Origin: Bidens hawaiensis
Lineage: Eukaryota; Streptophyta; Magnoliopsida; Asterales; Asteraceae
NCBI GenBank assembly: GCA_021521415.1
Contig: JAIQDT010001944.1
Span: 310,001 to 374,000 of the forward strand
Direction: 5' to 3'
Length of the DNA: 64,000 nt
Every line of letters begins with the position of its first letter. Position 1 is the stretch's first letter. A program made the translations under genes and the position numbers. The notes under the pieces were generated by a model. It did not search any database, was not told where the DNA came from, and saw nothing but the letters and a program-made list of their open reading frames with translations. Positions 1-11,251 of the stretch are shown here, piece after piece.

Positions 1-2
1 AT

Positions 3-1526
3 GCCGCTATTAGATATCTTTTCAGCAAGCAGGATGCTAAGCCTCGTCTTATCCGATGGATCCTGTTGCTTCAAGAGTTCGATATAGAGATCCGTGATAA
101 AAAGGGGGCCGAGAATGTGGCGGCTGATCATCTTTCACGACTAGAGGGAGTTGATTCAGGAGATTCGGGAGTTAGGATCGACAATCGTTTTCCGACGGAG
201 AGTCTGATGTTCGTTACTGCACAAGAGGAAGGTTTTCCATGGTTTGCTGATTTCGCGAACTATCTCGCTGACGGATACCTCCCAAATATGCCTTACCAGC
301 AAAAGAAGAAATTCTTTGCTGACATCAAATTTTACCTTTGGGACGATCCATATCTTTTCCGCATTGGCGCTAATCAGCTTATTAGAAGGTGTGTAGATGT
401 CAAGGAAGGATGGCAATTTTGAGCCATTGTCATGTGGGACCGACTGGAGATCACCACGGTGTGAATTCTACGGCAAAGAAAGTCTTTGATTCTGGCTTTT
501 ACTGGCCATCTATCTTTTAGGATGCTCATCTGTTCGTTAAGAGTTGTGATCGTTGCCAGCGTGTCGGCAACATTTCAACGCGAAACGAAATGCCCCAGAA
601 TGCCATTCAAGTTTGTGAGGTTTTTGATATTTGGGGTATTGATTTCATGGGACCGTTTCCATCTTCGCGTGGAAACAAATACATACTCGTGGCCGTCGAT
701 TACGTATCTAAATGGGTTGAGGCCAAAGCTCTACCCACCAATGATGCCCGAGTGGTAGTCCGTTTTCTGAAAAAGTCTATTTGCTCGTTTTGGAGTCCCG
801 AAAGCCTTGATCAGTGATCGAGGTACTCACTTTTGCAACTCGCAGATGGATAAGGCGTTGAAGCATTATGGGGCCACCCATCGGCTTGCGACCGCCTACC
901 ACCCACAGACTAGTGGGCAAGTAGAAGTGAGTAATCGGGGAATCAAACGTATTCTCGAGAAAACGGTTGGTTCAAATCGTCGGGATTGGTCTGACAAATT
1001 AGATGACGCTCTGTGGGCCTTCCGTACAGCCTACAAGACTCCGACTGGTTCCACACCATTTCGGATGATTTATGGGAAGGCCTGTCATCTTCATGTTGAA
1101 TTGGAACACCGCGCTTCATGGGCCCTTCAAAGGGTTAATCTTGATTTACCCGCTGCAGAGGGTAATCGTTTCCATCAATTACACGAATTAGAGGAGCTCC
1201 GGGATCACGCATATGCACAATCATTTCGGTATAAGGAACATACGAAGGAACTGCATGACAGGAAATTGAAGGGTAATAAGCAGTTTAAGTGTGGGGATAA
1301 GGTTTTACTGTATAACTCACGATTGAGGTTATTCCCGGGGAAGTTGAAATCCCGATGGTCGGGACCGTTCACGGTCACTGAGGTTCTCCCGTATGGCACG
1401 ATTGAGATACAAGATCGAAGCGGGAAGTTCAAGGTGAACGGCCATAGACTAAAGCACTACATAGGAGAGCCGATAACTGATCAGACAGTCGAGGTGTTCT
1501 ACCTTGACTCATTCACCGAGGAATAG
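3..1526 (+). pseudogene. Athila-type Ty3/gypsy pol fragment (RNase H end and integrase)
   Basis: This is the 3' end of a retrotransposon polyprotein. It enters the window in frame inside RNase H (frame open from base 3, with the usual ADHLSRLE ending near 140-150), followed by the integrase. The integrase HHCC zinc-binding region lies at about 425-580. The catalytic triad is visible: Asp in IDFMGPF (about 640), Asp in ISDRGTHF (about 810) and Glu in the TSGQVEVSN segment (about 920). The C-terminal [10 protein letters not shown] motif is at about 1345. The frame is broken at least three times: a frameshift near 413-422, an in-frame TAG at 518-520, and a frameshift near 775-810. The long final frame ends at 1526. 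The Athila assignment rests on the integrase C-terminus and on the long 3' untranslated region and LTR style; it is recognition, not a search result. Confidence 0.85.
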
Positions 1527-3360
1527 TCGTGATGGATGCATCATTCGGGAGACAGCCCGAGTTGTAGAGTTTGTATTATGATTCTCTTTATTATCTGTTT
1601 TTATTTGTTTTATTTTTATTTATATTTATAAAAACATAAAAATACAAAAAAATAAATATTTAATAAAAATCAAAAAAATTAAAAAATTCAAAAACACAAA
1701 AATATGTTTACTTCTTATGTTTTTGTTTTATGTTTCGTACGCCGCTACATGCGAGCAAGTTTGAGTTCTTACAGGTATTATTATGCGCATGGTAGCTCTA
1801 ATGGCGTTTTGGAACTGGTTCACCCGAGGTTGCAGCCGCGAAGGAAATGCTATACGGTCGTTCGTTCGAATCATACACAGCTGATGAAGAATCTGCATCT
1901 AAACCAGGGGAGTAACCCGTTCTCTATTTTAATTTCTCTTCTTTCAAGTTTTAATTTTATGCTTTACGTTTTATTTTTATTTTATTTCTTTTCCTTGTTC
2001 TCATCGAGGACGATTTCGTTCTAAGTGTGGGGATGGGAATTTATTTTACTTAGTTGTAAAAAAAATTAAAAAACTAAAAAAAATAAAAAAAGTTTTCACT
2101 TGTTTTTCGTTTTCATACGTTGAATGATAATAAAAAAAAAGTTATTATGTCCCTTGTTTTTAGTTTCTTTTGCATTAAAGTGGGAGATGATGATATTTAT
2201 CGGAAATCGGTTTTTCAAACTACTAATAATATGAGATAAATAAAAGAAAACGCACTTAACTTGGGATGTGTCGGTAGGCTCAGCCTTGAAAATGAAAGGG
2301 CAAATTTGATAAAATGGTTAAACGGAAATCTTTTGTGGGTAAAGCGTTTTGTCCGTGGAAAATAAGCAATGAAAGGTCGGGCCATACTCAAGCCTCAAAT
2401 TTTGGTATGAAAAAAAAAAGTGGAAATATCATGAGTTTTAAAAATTTGAATACGTTATCATATGATGCTTGGGTAGGTTTAACGTTAGAGTATGCCGTGT
2501 AGCCTGTGATATAAATCTTAAACTGCTAGTTTAGTGTTTTACACCTCATTGGCGTATGGTTTTATAACCTTAAATCCTGTATTGATGGGATGCTTCGGGT
2601 CCGGTGACCATGGGTCTGTATGCAATCTATTTATCTGGGTATTCACAATTCCTAAGTGGGGTTGTGTATATTTAAAATAAAGCCAAAGAGCAAACCCTTA
2701 TAAGTCTATAAACATGATCACAAAAAGTACAAAAGTACAAATACACTATAGACTTGATCATCCACGCTGTTAGCCATGTGGGGTCCCCTTGCTCGAGTCT
2801 CATTACCATTAAGAAAAGGACCACAAGGAACACGCTACATGTAAGCCCTACAGACGAAATTTTGCATACTCACCTATGGTGATGGATTTGGGTTATTGCT
2901 TAATAACGGGGGTATGTCATGTTGTGGGGAACACTAGCTATAAATAATTGAACCTTTATCATATCTAATGGCCGCTTGGTAAACTTTGAAGCTTAAGCTT
3001 AGGTGGATAAACAATACCCTTGATCGTCTTAACTATTCATAAATATTGAGCAACAAAGTTTTAAATCTGCTAACTTTGAGGTTTAAGTCAAGTTGGGGTG
3101 GTCTGGTCCGGTAAAAGCAGAAAATAAACGGGTCTTAATTGTGTAAACCACTAAGTAATATTATTGTCGGATCTTATTTGTCCCGGTAAAGATTAAGGCA
3201 TGGGTTTAGGTGGACAACAATATCGATGATCGTGGTTTTTGCGTTTTTCTGAGCTTTAAAATATAACATATATGTTTGATTTAACTTTGATTTTCCGATT
3301 CTGATCCAACTGCAGTCAAATCTTTTTCAGGGACGAAAAAGTCTTAAGTGTGGGGATGTT
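1527..3360 (+). other. 3' untranslated region of the Athila-type element
   Basis: About 1.8 kb between the integrase stop and the 3' LTR contains no credible reading frame. Athila elements often carry an env-like frame here; none is recognisable, so it is lost or absent. The stretch is AT-rich with A-runs. It holds two copies of the purine-rich motif AAGTGTGGGGATG, at 2023-2035 and 3346-3358. The second directly abuts the LTR and is the likely polypurine tract. The first lies 1.3 kb upstream. Confidence 0.6.
3346..3360 (+). other. polypurine tract of the Athila-type element
   Basis: The purine-rich AAGTGTGGGGATG motif ends two bases before the TGATGTG start of the LTR, the place where plus-strand DNA synthesis is primed in LTR retrotransposons. 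An identical motif at 2023-2035 is not followed by an LTR start. Confidence 0.6.
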
Positions 3361-5086
3361 TGATGTGTAGTAAAACACACTTACTTTCCTTATGAATTTA
3401 TCTTGGTTTTTATGCTTATTTGTTTATTTTATGAAAGTATTGTGGGCTAAGTGCAATAATTTACAAAGTTTAAATGTTAATTGTAGGTTTATGAAAGATG
3501 GTGAAAAAAGAGTTAATTTGGAAGATTCTAGAGGCCTTGTTGGTCAAGTTTTGAAGCTACAACTCAAGGCCCAACCCAAGCCCACAAGTTAGAAGCCTTG
3601 TATAATATTATATGAAGATAATTAATTGAGAAATCAGCCATTATCCAGCCAAGAACCCGAAATCAAAATAAAAAACCCTAAACCCTAACTCCTTGCGATC
3701 GGAACAGCAGAAAAAGGAAGAAAAAAAGAGAAAAGGTGGCGGCTGTGGAGGCTGTGGCGGCTGGAGAGGAAGAAAAACATCAAGGGGCATCTTGGCACAG
3801 CTGCTAGGAATCAATAACATCCATAAACTCAGCCATAAACCCTAAGTAATTATCCTTAAACTTTGTTCATTGTTCAAGAACCCTAACTTTGTTGAATTAA
3901 TCTTTTGCTTTGGATTGTTTTGCAAGTGATTGATAGTTTGACCTGTGATTGATTGTGTTTGAATCTTGAATGAATTTGATCATGTTTAAGTTGATGTTTG
4001 TGATGTTTTTCTTAAGTATACATGGCTGTCCAAAATCTATGAGTAGCTAAACTTGTTTGTTCTGCCTAGGATAGATGATTGTTGAGTAGTTTAGACTTGT
4101 TTAATAGATTGTTAATGTTCAAGACTTGAATTATTGATGTAAGGTTTAACTAAACCATAAATTAGATTGTGTGTGATGGCTGTGTTTTATGTGTTATTAC
4201 TTATAATCCTCTTGCATTAGTTAATTGAATTAGTTTTGATTAATTGATTGCTTGTTAGACTCTTGACTTGGTGTTTAGGGTTTATTTGCGGGGTGTACAA
4301 CCGTAGGGATAAGTGGGTAATATAAATCATTTAAAATCAGTTAAAATGCACCCTCTTTGAGACCGAGAGGTGATAAGAAGTAATATTGTCTCGTTGCTTT
4401 TACTTGTTAGAATTAAGACCGCGCGAGAGTGGGTTTTTGTCTTGTCGAGTTTGAGTGTTTATGTGCAATTAGTTGGTTTAATTTGGGTTAAGTTAAATTG
4501 TTCCTCTATCCTTGGTGACATAGTATTTGTCTCCATTAGGATAGTGTGTCGATGAGACCGAGAGGAGAGTCGACATTTGAACACGTTAATAATTGTTTTT
4601 CCGGTTTATTCTTTAAAATCAACTAAGATAAGTTAGAGATTGTTAGAGAGACTGAGAGGTAATTTGACTTTCTTAAACAAGTTTTAGTTGTGTCATCTTT
4701 TATAACCGGCGTCGTGAATATTTTCAATCCGTTGTCTTGTTATTTCTGTCAACATGATTCATTCCTAGGTAGACGCCTTTATATATTGAATTTAAACCAA
4801 AGTTTTCAAAGTTTTGTCAAAAGTTTTCATTCAGTTAAGTTAAGTAGTTAAATTAAATTCTAAAATAAATCAATTAAATAAATATTATTCAGTGAGTCTT
4901 GGTTAGAGTTTAGTGATTATAAACGTTTTCACGTGTCTTCGAGTTCGATATCCGGACTTTCCTCATCTGTGCTATACGCGATCGGTACACTTGCCGTTTG
5001 TGTGAACTAGGATAGATTGTTTGGTTTTTAAAGCTTAGCTGCGACTTGTGTTTTATTTATATATATATATATTTTTTCGCACATCA
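3361..5086 (+). repeat. 3' LTR of the Athila-type element
   Basis: The LTR is delimited by exact 7-bp inverted ends, TGATGTG at 3361-3367 and CACATCA at 5080-5086, and starts right after a polypurine tract. Length is 1726 bp. It carries the degenerate motif GAGACCGAGAGG at 4359-4370, 4554-4565 and (one change) 4648-4659. The same motif family recurs in the solo LTR at 32618-34542 in opposite orientation, supporting a shared Athila-type origin. The partner 5' LTR is outside the window, so age and target duplication cannot be read; the downstream target side would be TATAC. Confidence 0.8.
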
Positions 5087-5093
5087 TATACCA

Positions 5094-6044
5094 ATGTACC
5101 ATCCGTCTGACGTCTCGACGTACCATCTGTCTGACATCCCGACGTATCATCCGTCCAACGTTCCAACATACCATTCGTCTGACATCCCGACGTCTCAACC
5201 ACCCAATCCTCATCCTTCGTATGCATTTCTCTCCAACAAGCAAAATAAAGAGGAACCCGAGTCTTATTCGTCCGACTGGATGCAATGCCACTCCAACCAA
5301 AGAAGATGGCATACTGGAACTTATGCCATCAACTCAGTTGACTCTCACCACAACTCTTACGATGGACCGTTCCAAAAGCCGAAGATGAGGGTTATGATGT
5401 CGTACGAGAGTTATCATCTATATCCTATAGTATATGAGACTGCCAAGTTAATGGAGGAAGAAGACCCCGAAGAGGAGGAAGAACCAGAAGAGGAGGAAGA
5501 CCCCGAGGAAGAACCTAATGAGGAGATCACAAATGCGGTAGAAACTCCAACAGAAGAACCATCATATTGTGATTGCCCACCAAGTCAAGGATGTGTGCAA
5601 CCATTCTTCCACAAGAACCCAAGCTATGGATCTGTAGACCCCTATGTACAATACCTTCAAAGAATCAGGAACGAGTCTCCACCAAGTTTCCCACCGTATC
5701 AAGGCAAGATTCCGTCAGTCGAAGAACAAGCAAACGAGATCCGTGAGCAAAATGAAGCAGCTGAAGCCTTCTTTGACTAACCATCTAACGTGACATCATC
5801 ACCATACCCCAAGAACCAATATGATATCATTATGATGGGGTACCGCGATCCACCACCTCGGTATGGATACCCAAATGAGATCCCGCAATATCGGGAAGAG
5901 CATCTTGATAGGGCCTTGCACGAGACCGGTGATCTAAGAAAGAAGGTAGTTGTTGATGGAGCCAAGAAAAAGAAGATAGGAGTTACGCTTCTTCGTAAAT
6001 GCAACAAAACGACCAAGATGGTGAAGAAGTTCATGAAGAACTAA
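5094..6044 (+). pseudogene. unidentified acidic, repeat-bearing reading frame with one internal stop
   Basis: I do not recognise this protein. From ATG 5094 the frame runs 228 codons to TAA 5778-5780, then stays open in the same frame for 88 more codons to 6044. It therefore looks like one frame of about 316 codons with a single stop. It begins with four copies of an eight-residue Y-H-x-S-x-x-x-T unit (24-bp DNA repeats at 5097-5192). Further on come a Glu/Pro/Asp-rich acidic block near codons 125-155, a PSFPPY patch, and a Lys-rich basic C-terminus. It starts eight bases after the Athila LTR end. The motif AAGTGTGGATG, close to the Athila polypurine tract, sits just after its stop (6056-6066), suggesting it is the last frame of another LTR element. 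A host exon cut by the Athila insertion is the alternative. Confidence 0.4.
5097..5192 (+). repeat. four tandem 24-bp units
   Basis: Units start at 5097, 5121, 5145 and 5169, each encoding a variant of Tyr-His-x-Ser-x-x-x-Thr in the surrounding frame. Differences are a few bases per unit, and the reading frame is kept throughout. Confidence 0.85.
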
Positions 6045-6295
6045 AGAATAGGGTTAAGTGTGGATGTTGTGAAGGGTGTTGAAGATGTGTGTTATGATGT
6101 AGTGTTGTAATGAATGTGATTGTAATAAGGATAGGAAAAGTATATACATCAAGTAATGATTTATATATAAGTATGTGATGTAATAATATATATATATATA
6201 TTTTAGGATATATATATATGTGTGTGTGTGTGTGTGTTTTATAAATGAATGAATAAAATGTGTGTTTAAGAAAAGAATGTAATTATTTCAGAAAA
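6045..6295. other. AT-rich spacer with TA and TG microsatellite
   Basis: No gene is visible. The stretch contains the polypurine-like AAGTGTGGATG at 6056-6066 and a compound (TA)n/(TG)n microsatellite at about 6189-6238. It leads into the gag start of the next element. Confidence 0.6.
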
Positions 6296-7440
6296 TGTCA
6301 AACCAAAGTAATATTGAGCTTCTCGAAAGGAAGCAAAAAATCATGCAAATAAGAATAAAGAAAAAGAACAAGAACAAGACCAAATCCCTGAAAAATATAT
6401 GAACCAAATTAAAAAGATGATAAAAGAAGCTGTGAAAGCCGAGTCTCACATTAGAACTCAATCTAGACAAACCTTTCCAACGAACACTCCCGAAAATCCA
6501 TCAAATCTAAACCTCGTCCTAATCCATCACATCTCGAAGAAAGCGTCCATGAATCTAATTTTGATGGTGGCATTAAAGACAAATTCAAGAAATTAAAAAT
6601 CGAAAGCTTTTCGTTCAAAGACTTCAAGAATTTTGGACCGAAAGAATTCTATGGAGACAAAGGCTCCATTGCCACCCTAAGATGGTTAAAAGAAATGGAT
6701 TCGATCGTAATCATAAGCAAATGCTCCGAGCAAGAAAAGATACAATATTCGGCTCAAATGTTCAAAGGCGAAGCGTTAGAATGGTGGAATAATCTCATCA
6801 TGAGCAAGGGAAGGCAAGTGTTGTACAACTTAATGTGGGAGGAATTCAAGGAGATGATGCTGGAAAAGTTCTGCCCAATGCATGAGACTGATCAAATCCA
6901 AACAAAATTCCTCAACTATAGAGTCATAGGAACCAATCTCCACGAATACAACACAAAATTTCATGAGTACTGTCGATTAGTGCCCCAGCTGGTAACCCCC
7001 GAGTCCAGCAAAGTCACTCGTTATATTTAATGACTTTCGCGGGAAAACTGCGACATGGTAAGGTCTCACCTACCACAAATCGCCGACTCTGCGATGGAGT
7101 TGGTTGGATATCTGATGAGTGGTATGATCCGTAATAAAGAAGATGACAAGAAGGCGGTGCCAACTCACGACCACAAGAAGACCGGAGGAAGCGCCCGATT
7201 CAAGGGCAAAGGTGTAGACCGACGCAAAATCGGATTCAACTCCAACTACACCCAATGAAAGACTTGTAAGAAGTACCACAAGGGACGATGCCACTTTGTT
7301 CCGTCCTCAACCACAATTGTTTGCGACTCGTGTCACAAACTAGGCCACGCAATGGCCGATTGTTGGAAGAAGACAATGACTTGCTTTAACAGCAAGGAGA
7401 TGGGACATCTTAGCCTCGAGTGCCCAAAGAACAAACCCGT
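6296..7440 (+). pseudogene. gag of a chromodomain Ty3/gypsy element, broken
   Basis: Gag is the capsid and nucleocapsid protein that packages element RNA. A plausible start is ATG 6296, but that frame stops within about 35 codons and continues in other frames. The capsid core is clear at 6695-7027 (EWWNNL, then a WEEFKEMMLEKF motif), ending at TAA 7028-7030. A linker frame at 7055-7258 ends in TGA. A zinc knuckle of CCHC type, starting CFNSKEMGH, follows at about 7381-7420. At least three stops or frame changes make the gene dead. Confidence 0.8.
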
Positions 7441-7873
7441 TGCTGGTGGTGCGGGTGGAAGTGGCCAAAGAAGTGAAACTAAGAAAGGAAATGCAAGGGT
7501 CTATGTCCTTGACACCAAAAAGGCGGCCAACATGCCGGAAACCATCACCGGTACGTTCCTAGTCAACGACACTTACGCTAGAGTTTTGTTTGATTTGAGT
7601 GCCAACTTAAGTATTATAGATTATAGCTTTTGTAGTCTATTAAACGAACCTTTAACGAAACTAAATAAAACTCTAAGCGTCGAGACCGCTAGTGGTGAAA
7701 TTGTTAAAATCTCCGAAGCTCTAAAAAAAGGAAAAATCTTATTAGCTGGTTACATTCTGCCTATTCACTTATTGCCAATGATTCTTGCCGGTTTTGACAT
7801 TGTACTTGGTATGGATTGGTTATCAAACAATCATGCACGTATCATTTGCAATAGCAAAACCGTAGAACTTTGA
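7352..7873 (+). pseudogene. nucleocapsid end and aspartic protease of the chromodomain element
   Basis: This open frame joins the zinc knuckle to the retroviral-type aspartic protease. The active-site segment at about 7587-7615 reads VLFDLSANLS where the family has D-S-G-A, so the conserved glycine of the catalytic triad is lost. The closing flap-side motif GFDIVLGMDWL is present near 7790-7815. The frame ends at TGA 7871-7873, cutting protease from reverse transcriptase, which normally continues in the same polyprotein. Confidence 0.75.
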
Positions 7874-7959
7874 GCCCCTGATAAACGAACCATTCGAATT
7901 GAAGGGGACAAGGACGTTGGCCAAGTTAGCATAATCTCCATGATAAGGGCTAACAAGTG

Positions 7960-9513
7960 TTTAAATCAAGGATGCTTAGCATTCATGGCCTACATCACCG
8001 AAGAATCAAAACCCAAGGAGATAAAGGACATACCTATTGTCTCCGAATTTTCCAATGTCTGACCCGATGAACTTCCTAATATTCCTCCCAATAGAGAAGT
8101 CGAATTTAGGATTGACCTCATGCCTGGAACCACACCAATCACCAAGGCTCCATACCGTTTAGCTCCAACTGAAATAAAATAACTCAAGAAATAACTAGAC
8201 GAGCTACTTGAGAAAGGTTTCATCCGACCAAGTTCATCGCCGTGGGGAGCGCCAATTCTTTTCGTCAAGAAGAATGATGGGACAATGCGTATGTGTATCG
8301 ACTATCGAGCTCTAAACAAAGTAACCATCAAGAATCGATATTCACTCCCTCGAATCGACAATCTTTTCTACCAACTTCAAGGCGCGGGCTATTTCTCCAA
8401 AATCGATCTGTGTTCTGGTTATCATCAACTCAAAGTTCAATCCGAAGACATTCCAAAAACTGCTTTCCGAACGAGGTATGGACATAATGAGTTCACGGTC
8501 ATGCTGTTTGGTCTCACTAATGCCCAATCGCATTCATGGACATGATAAATTGAATCTGTAAACCTTACTTGAATAAATTTGTTATCGTTTTCATTGACGA
8601 CATACTTATTTACTCAAAGTCAAAAGAAGATCATGTCTCACATCTCTGAACCTTACTTGAATTACTTAGAACCGAGAAATTGTACGCCAAGTTCTCAAAA
8701 TGCGAATTTTGGCTTCACGAAGTAAAATTTCTTGGGCACATCATAAACGTGAATGGAATTCAAGTGGACCCCGCAAAGATTGAAGCTATCTCTAAGTGGG
8801 GGGTTCCAAAGTAGCCAACCGAGATCCGAAGTTTCTTAGGTTTGGTCGGCTACTATCGTAGGTTCATAGAAAACTTCTCTCGAATCGTTGTTCCTCTAAC
8901 TTCGTTAACTCGTAAAAACATCAAGTATGAATGGGGAACCAAACAACAAGAGTCGTTCGATATACTCAAACAAAAACTCACCCAAGCACCTATACTGGCC
9001 TTGCCAGAAGGTACCAAGGATTTTGTTGTCCTTAGTGACGCGTCCCATTCTAGTTTAGGATGCGTACTAATGCAACAAAAGAAAGTAATCGCCTACGCTT
9101 CTCGTCAACTCAAGGTACACGAAAAGAACTACACAACTCACGATCTAGAGTTAGGCACCATAATCTTTTCCTTAAAGATATGGAGACACTATCTCTATGG
9201 AGTTAAATTTGTCGTGTTTACCAATCATAAAAGTTTGAAACACATTTTCAAGCAAAACGAACTCAACATGCGTCAAAGGCGCTGGATGGAAACACTAAAT
9301 GACCACGACTGTGAAATCGTCTATCATGAAGGTAAAGCCAACGTTGTGGCTAACGCCTTGATTCATAAAGAACATGAAAATCCAAAAAGAGTTCGAGCGC
9401 TACAATTAGAACTCCCAGTTGATCTGATCGAGCAAATCAAATCCGCTCAAGTCCAAGCAATCAATGAAAACAAAATCTCTGACGAAAAACGTAACGGCAC
9501 CATGACTCGCTAG
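7960..9513 (+). pseudogene. reverse transcriptase and RNase H of the chromodomain element
   Basis: Reverse transcriptase begins near 8030 and is recognisable through APYRLAP, the [12 protein letters not shown] block (about 8287) and [12 protein letters not shown] (about 8393). The polymerase motif is [10 protein letters not shown] at about 8590, where the two Asp bind metal. In-frame stops occur near 8062, 8178, 8192, 8544, 8649 and 8812. RNase H follows in an open frame 8842-9513, with LSDASHSSLG near 9030 and the tail NVVANAL near 9345. Several stops are single-base C-to-T or G-to-A type changes, consistent with decay after methylation; that explanation is inference. Confidence 0.85.
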
Positions 9514-10824
9514 TCAAGGGTGACGATGGTATACTTAGAATGGGAAAACGGATTTGGTACCAATCGTTGGGGACTTGCGTGAAAATATCATAATCGAAGC
9601 TCACAAGTCCAAATACATGATGCACCCCGGTAGTGACAAAATGTATCAAAACCTAAAGCCGAACTACTGGTGGAATGGAATGAAAAAGGACAACGCTTTG
9701 CATGTTGCAAAATGCTTAACATGTTTGAAAGTCAAGGCTGAACATCGAAAGCCTTCGGGATTGCTTCAGCAACCCGAACTCCCTGTTTGGAAATAGGAAT
9801 TAATAACCATGGACTTCATCACAAAACTCATGAAAACCACTCGTCAGCATAATGCCATTTGGGTTATTGTGGATAGACTAACAAAATCTGCACACTTCAT
9901 ACCCATAAACGAATCTTACTCGATGGACAAGTTAGCACGAATTTATGTGAACAACATCGTTGCTTTGCATGGAGTACCTTTGTCTATCATCTCTGATCGA
10001 GACGTCGTTTTACATCTCATTTCTGAAAAAGCTTCCAACAAGCGTTAGGCACAACGTTAAACCTTAGCACCACCTATCATCCTCAAACCGATGGGCAAAA
10101 TGAGAGGACAATTCAAACGTTGGAAGATACGCTCCGCGCTTATGTGATTGACTTAGAAGGAAGTTGGACGACCATCTTCCCCTAATGGAATTTTCATACA
10201 ATAATAGTTATCACACAAGTATTCAAGCCGCACCATTCGAAGTGTTGTATGGTCGTAAATGTAGAACGCTGGTATGCTGGTCTGAAACCGGAGATAATCA
10301 ATTGTCTGGACCCGAGATAGTCCAAGAAACCACTGATAAGGTTTTTCAAACAGCCAAAAGAGTTACGCCAATGTCCATTGTAAGCCGTTAGAATTCAATG
10401 TAGGTGATAAATTTGTATTGAAAGTTTCGCCATGGAAAGGCGTTGTTCGCTTCGGTAAGAAAGGTAAACTAAGTCCTCGATTTGTTGGACCCTTCGAAGT
10501 ACTCGAACGAATTGGTACTGTTGCATACCGTTTGCAACTACCCGAGGAAATGAACGGGATACAAGATGTATTCCATGTCTCCAATCTGCCTAAATGTCTA
10601 GCCAATGAATCTTTGTCTATGCCTCTATGCCATTAAAAGATGTCGAAATTAATGAAAATCTAAAATTCATAGAACGACCAATCCAAATCGAAGATTCTAA
10701 AACAAAGAAACTAAAGAGACGAACGTTAAAAAAATTCAAAGGAAAGTGGGACTCACGAAGAGGCCCCGAATATACTTGGGAACTTGAATCTGAAATGAAA
10801 AAAAAGTATCCCCACTTGTTCTAA
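9514..10824 (+). pseudogene. integrase and chromodomain of the chromodomain element
   Basis: The integrase zinc-binding region is at about 9600-9740 (HPGSDKMY, then CLTCLKVK). The catalytic residues are Asp in MDFITKL (about 9810), Asp in IISDRD (about 9990) and Glu in TDGQNERTIQT (about 10090). Frame changes separate 9554-9796, 9809-10048, 10164-10391 and 10418-10636. The last open piece, 10627-10824, is a chromodomain (KFKGKWDSRRGPEYTWE, ending KKYPHLF), which targets integration to chromatin marks in chromoviruses. The domain ending with YP-LF suggests the Tekay/Del group. Confidence 0.8.
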
Positions 10825-11062
10825 GAAGCGAATCTCGCGTACGAGGGTCGGGTCAAAAATACCAAGTTCCAAAAGTCCAAGGATCAATATGTAAAAATAT
10901 GTTTTCCTGTCCCGTCGTGATACATGACGGATCAGAGGACAAGCCCATCGCGTATCACGAATGACTTATTCCAGAATCCAAGATTTGGGCAGTGGGCGAT
11001 ACGTGATACCCTAAGACACCAACGTCATCGCATATCGCGATGATGTGGTCTGACAAGCGTGA

Positions 11063-11148
11063 CACGTGCTCCGCCACGTGTCCACACGTGACACATCATC
11101 AGTCACGTGTCACCACGTGGCACCGCAACTGCCACGTGTCGCCACGTG
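11063..11148. promoter_or_regulatory. cluster of seven CACGTG boxes in the LTR
   Basis: The palindrome CACGTG occurs at 11063, 11075, 11085, 11104, 11114, 11133 and 11143, seven times in 86 bases, about 100-180 bases before a TATA box. In plants CACGTG is the G-box bound by bZIP and bHLH factors, and with flanking C or A it overlaps the ABA-response element. A stress- or light-responsive LTR promoter is inferred, not shown. Confidence 0.7.
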
Positions 11149-11243
11149 GAAACCCTATGGGTTGACTTGCCATGCCTACGTCGCGATACGTGATGGCTAG
11201 CACTAGGACCATCGCGTATCGCGATAGCCTGGCGAACTCAGCC

Positions 11244-11251
11244 TATAAATA
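11244..11251 (+). promoter_or_regulatory. TATA box of the LTR promoter
   Basis: TATAAATA lies in a GC-richer context, with a CT-rich leader starting about 45 bases downstream and the CACGTG cluster upstream, the expected arrangement at an LTR U3/R border. Confidence 0.65.

Noticed and set aside
1704..2024. Open frame of 106 codons in the Athila 3' region as an env-like gene
   Set aside because: No signal peptide plus membrane pattern typical of env-like proteins, and it is mostly A/T-run translation.
5028..5312. Arg/Met/Val-rich minus-strand frame
   Set aside because: It is the antisense shadow of the 24-bp repeats in the plus-strand frame.
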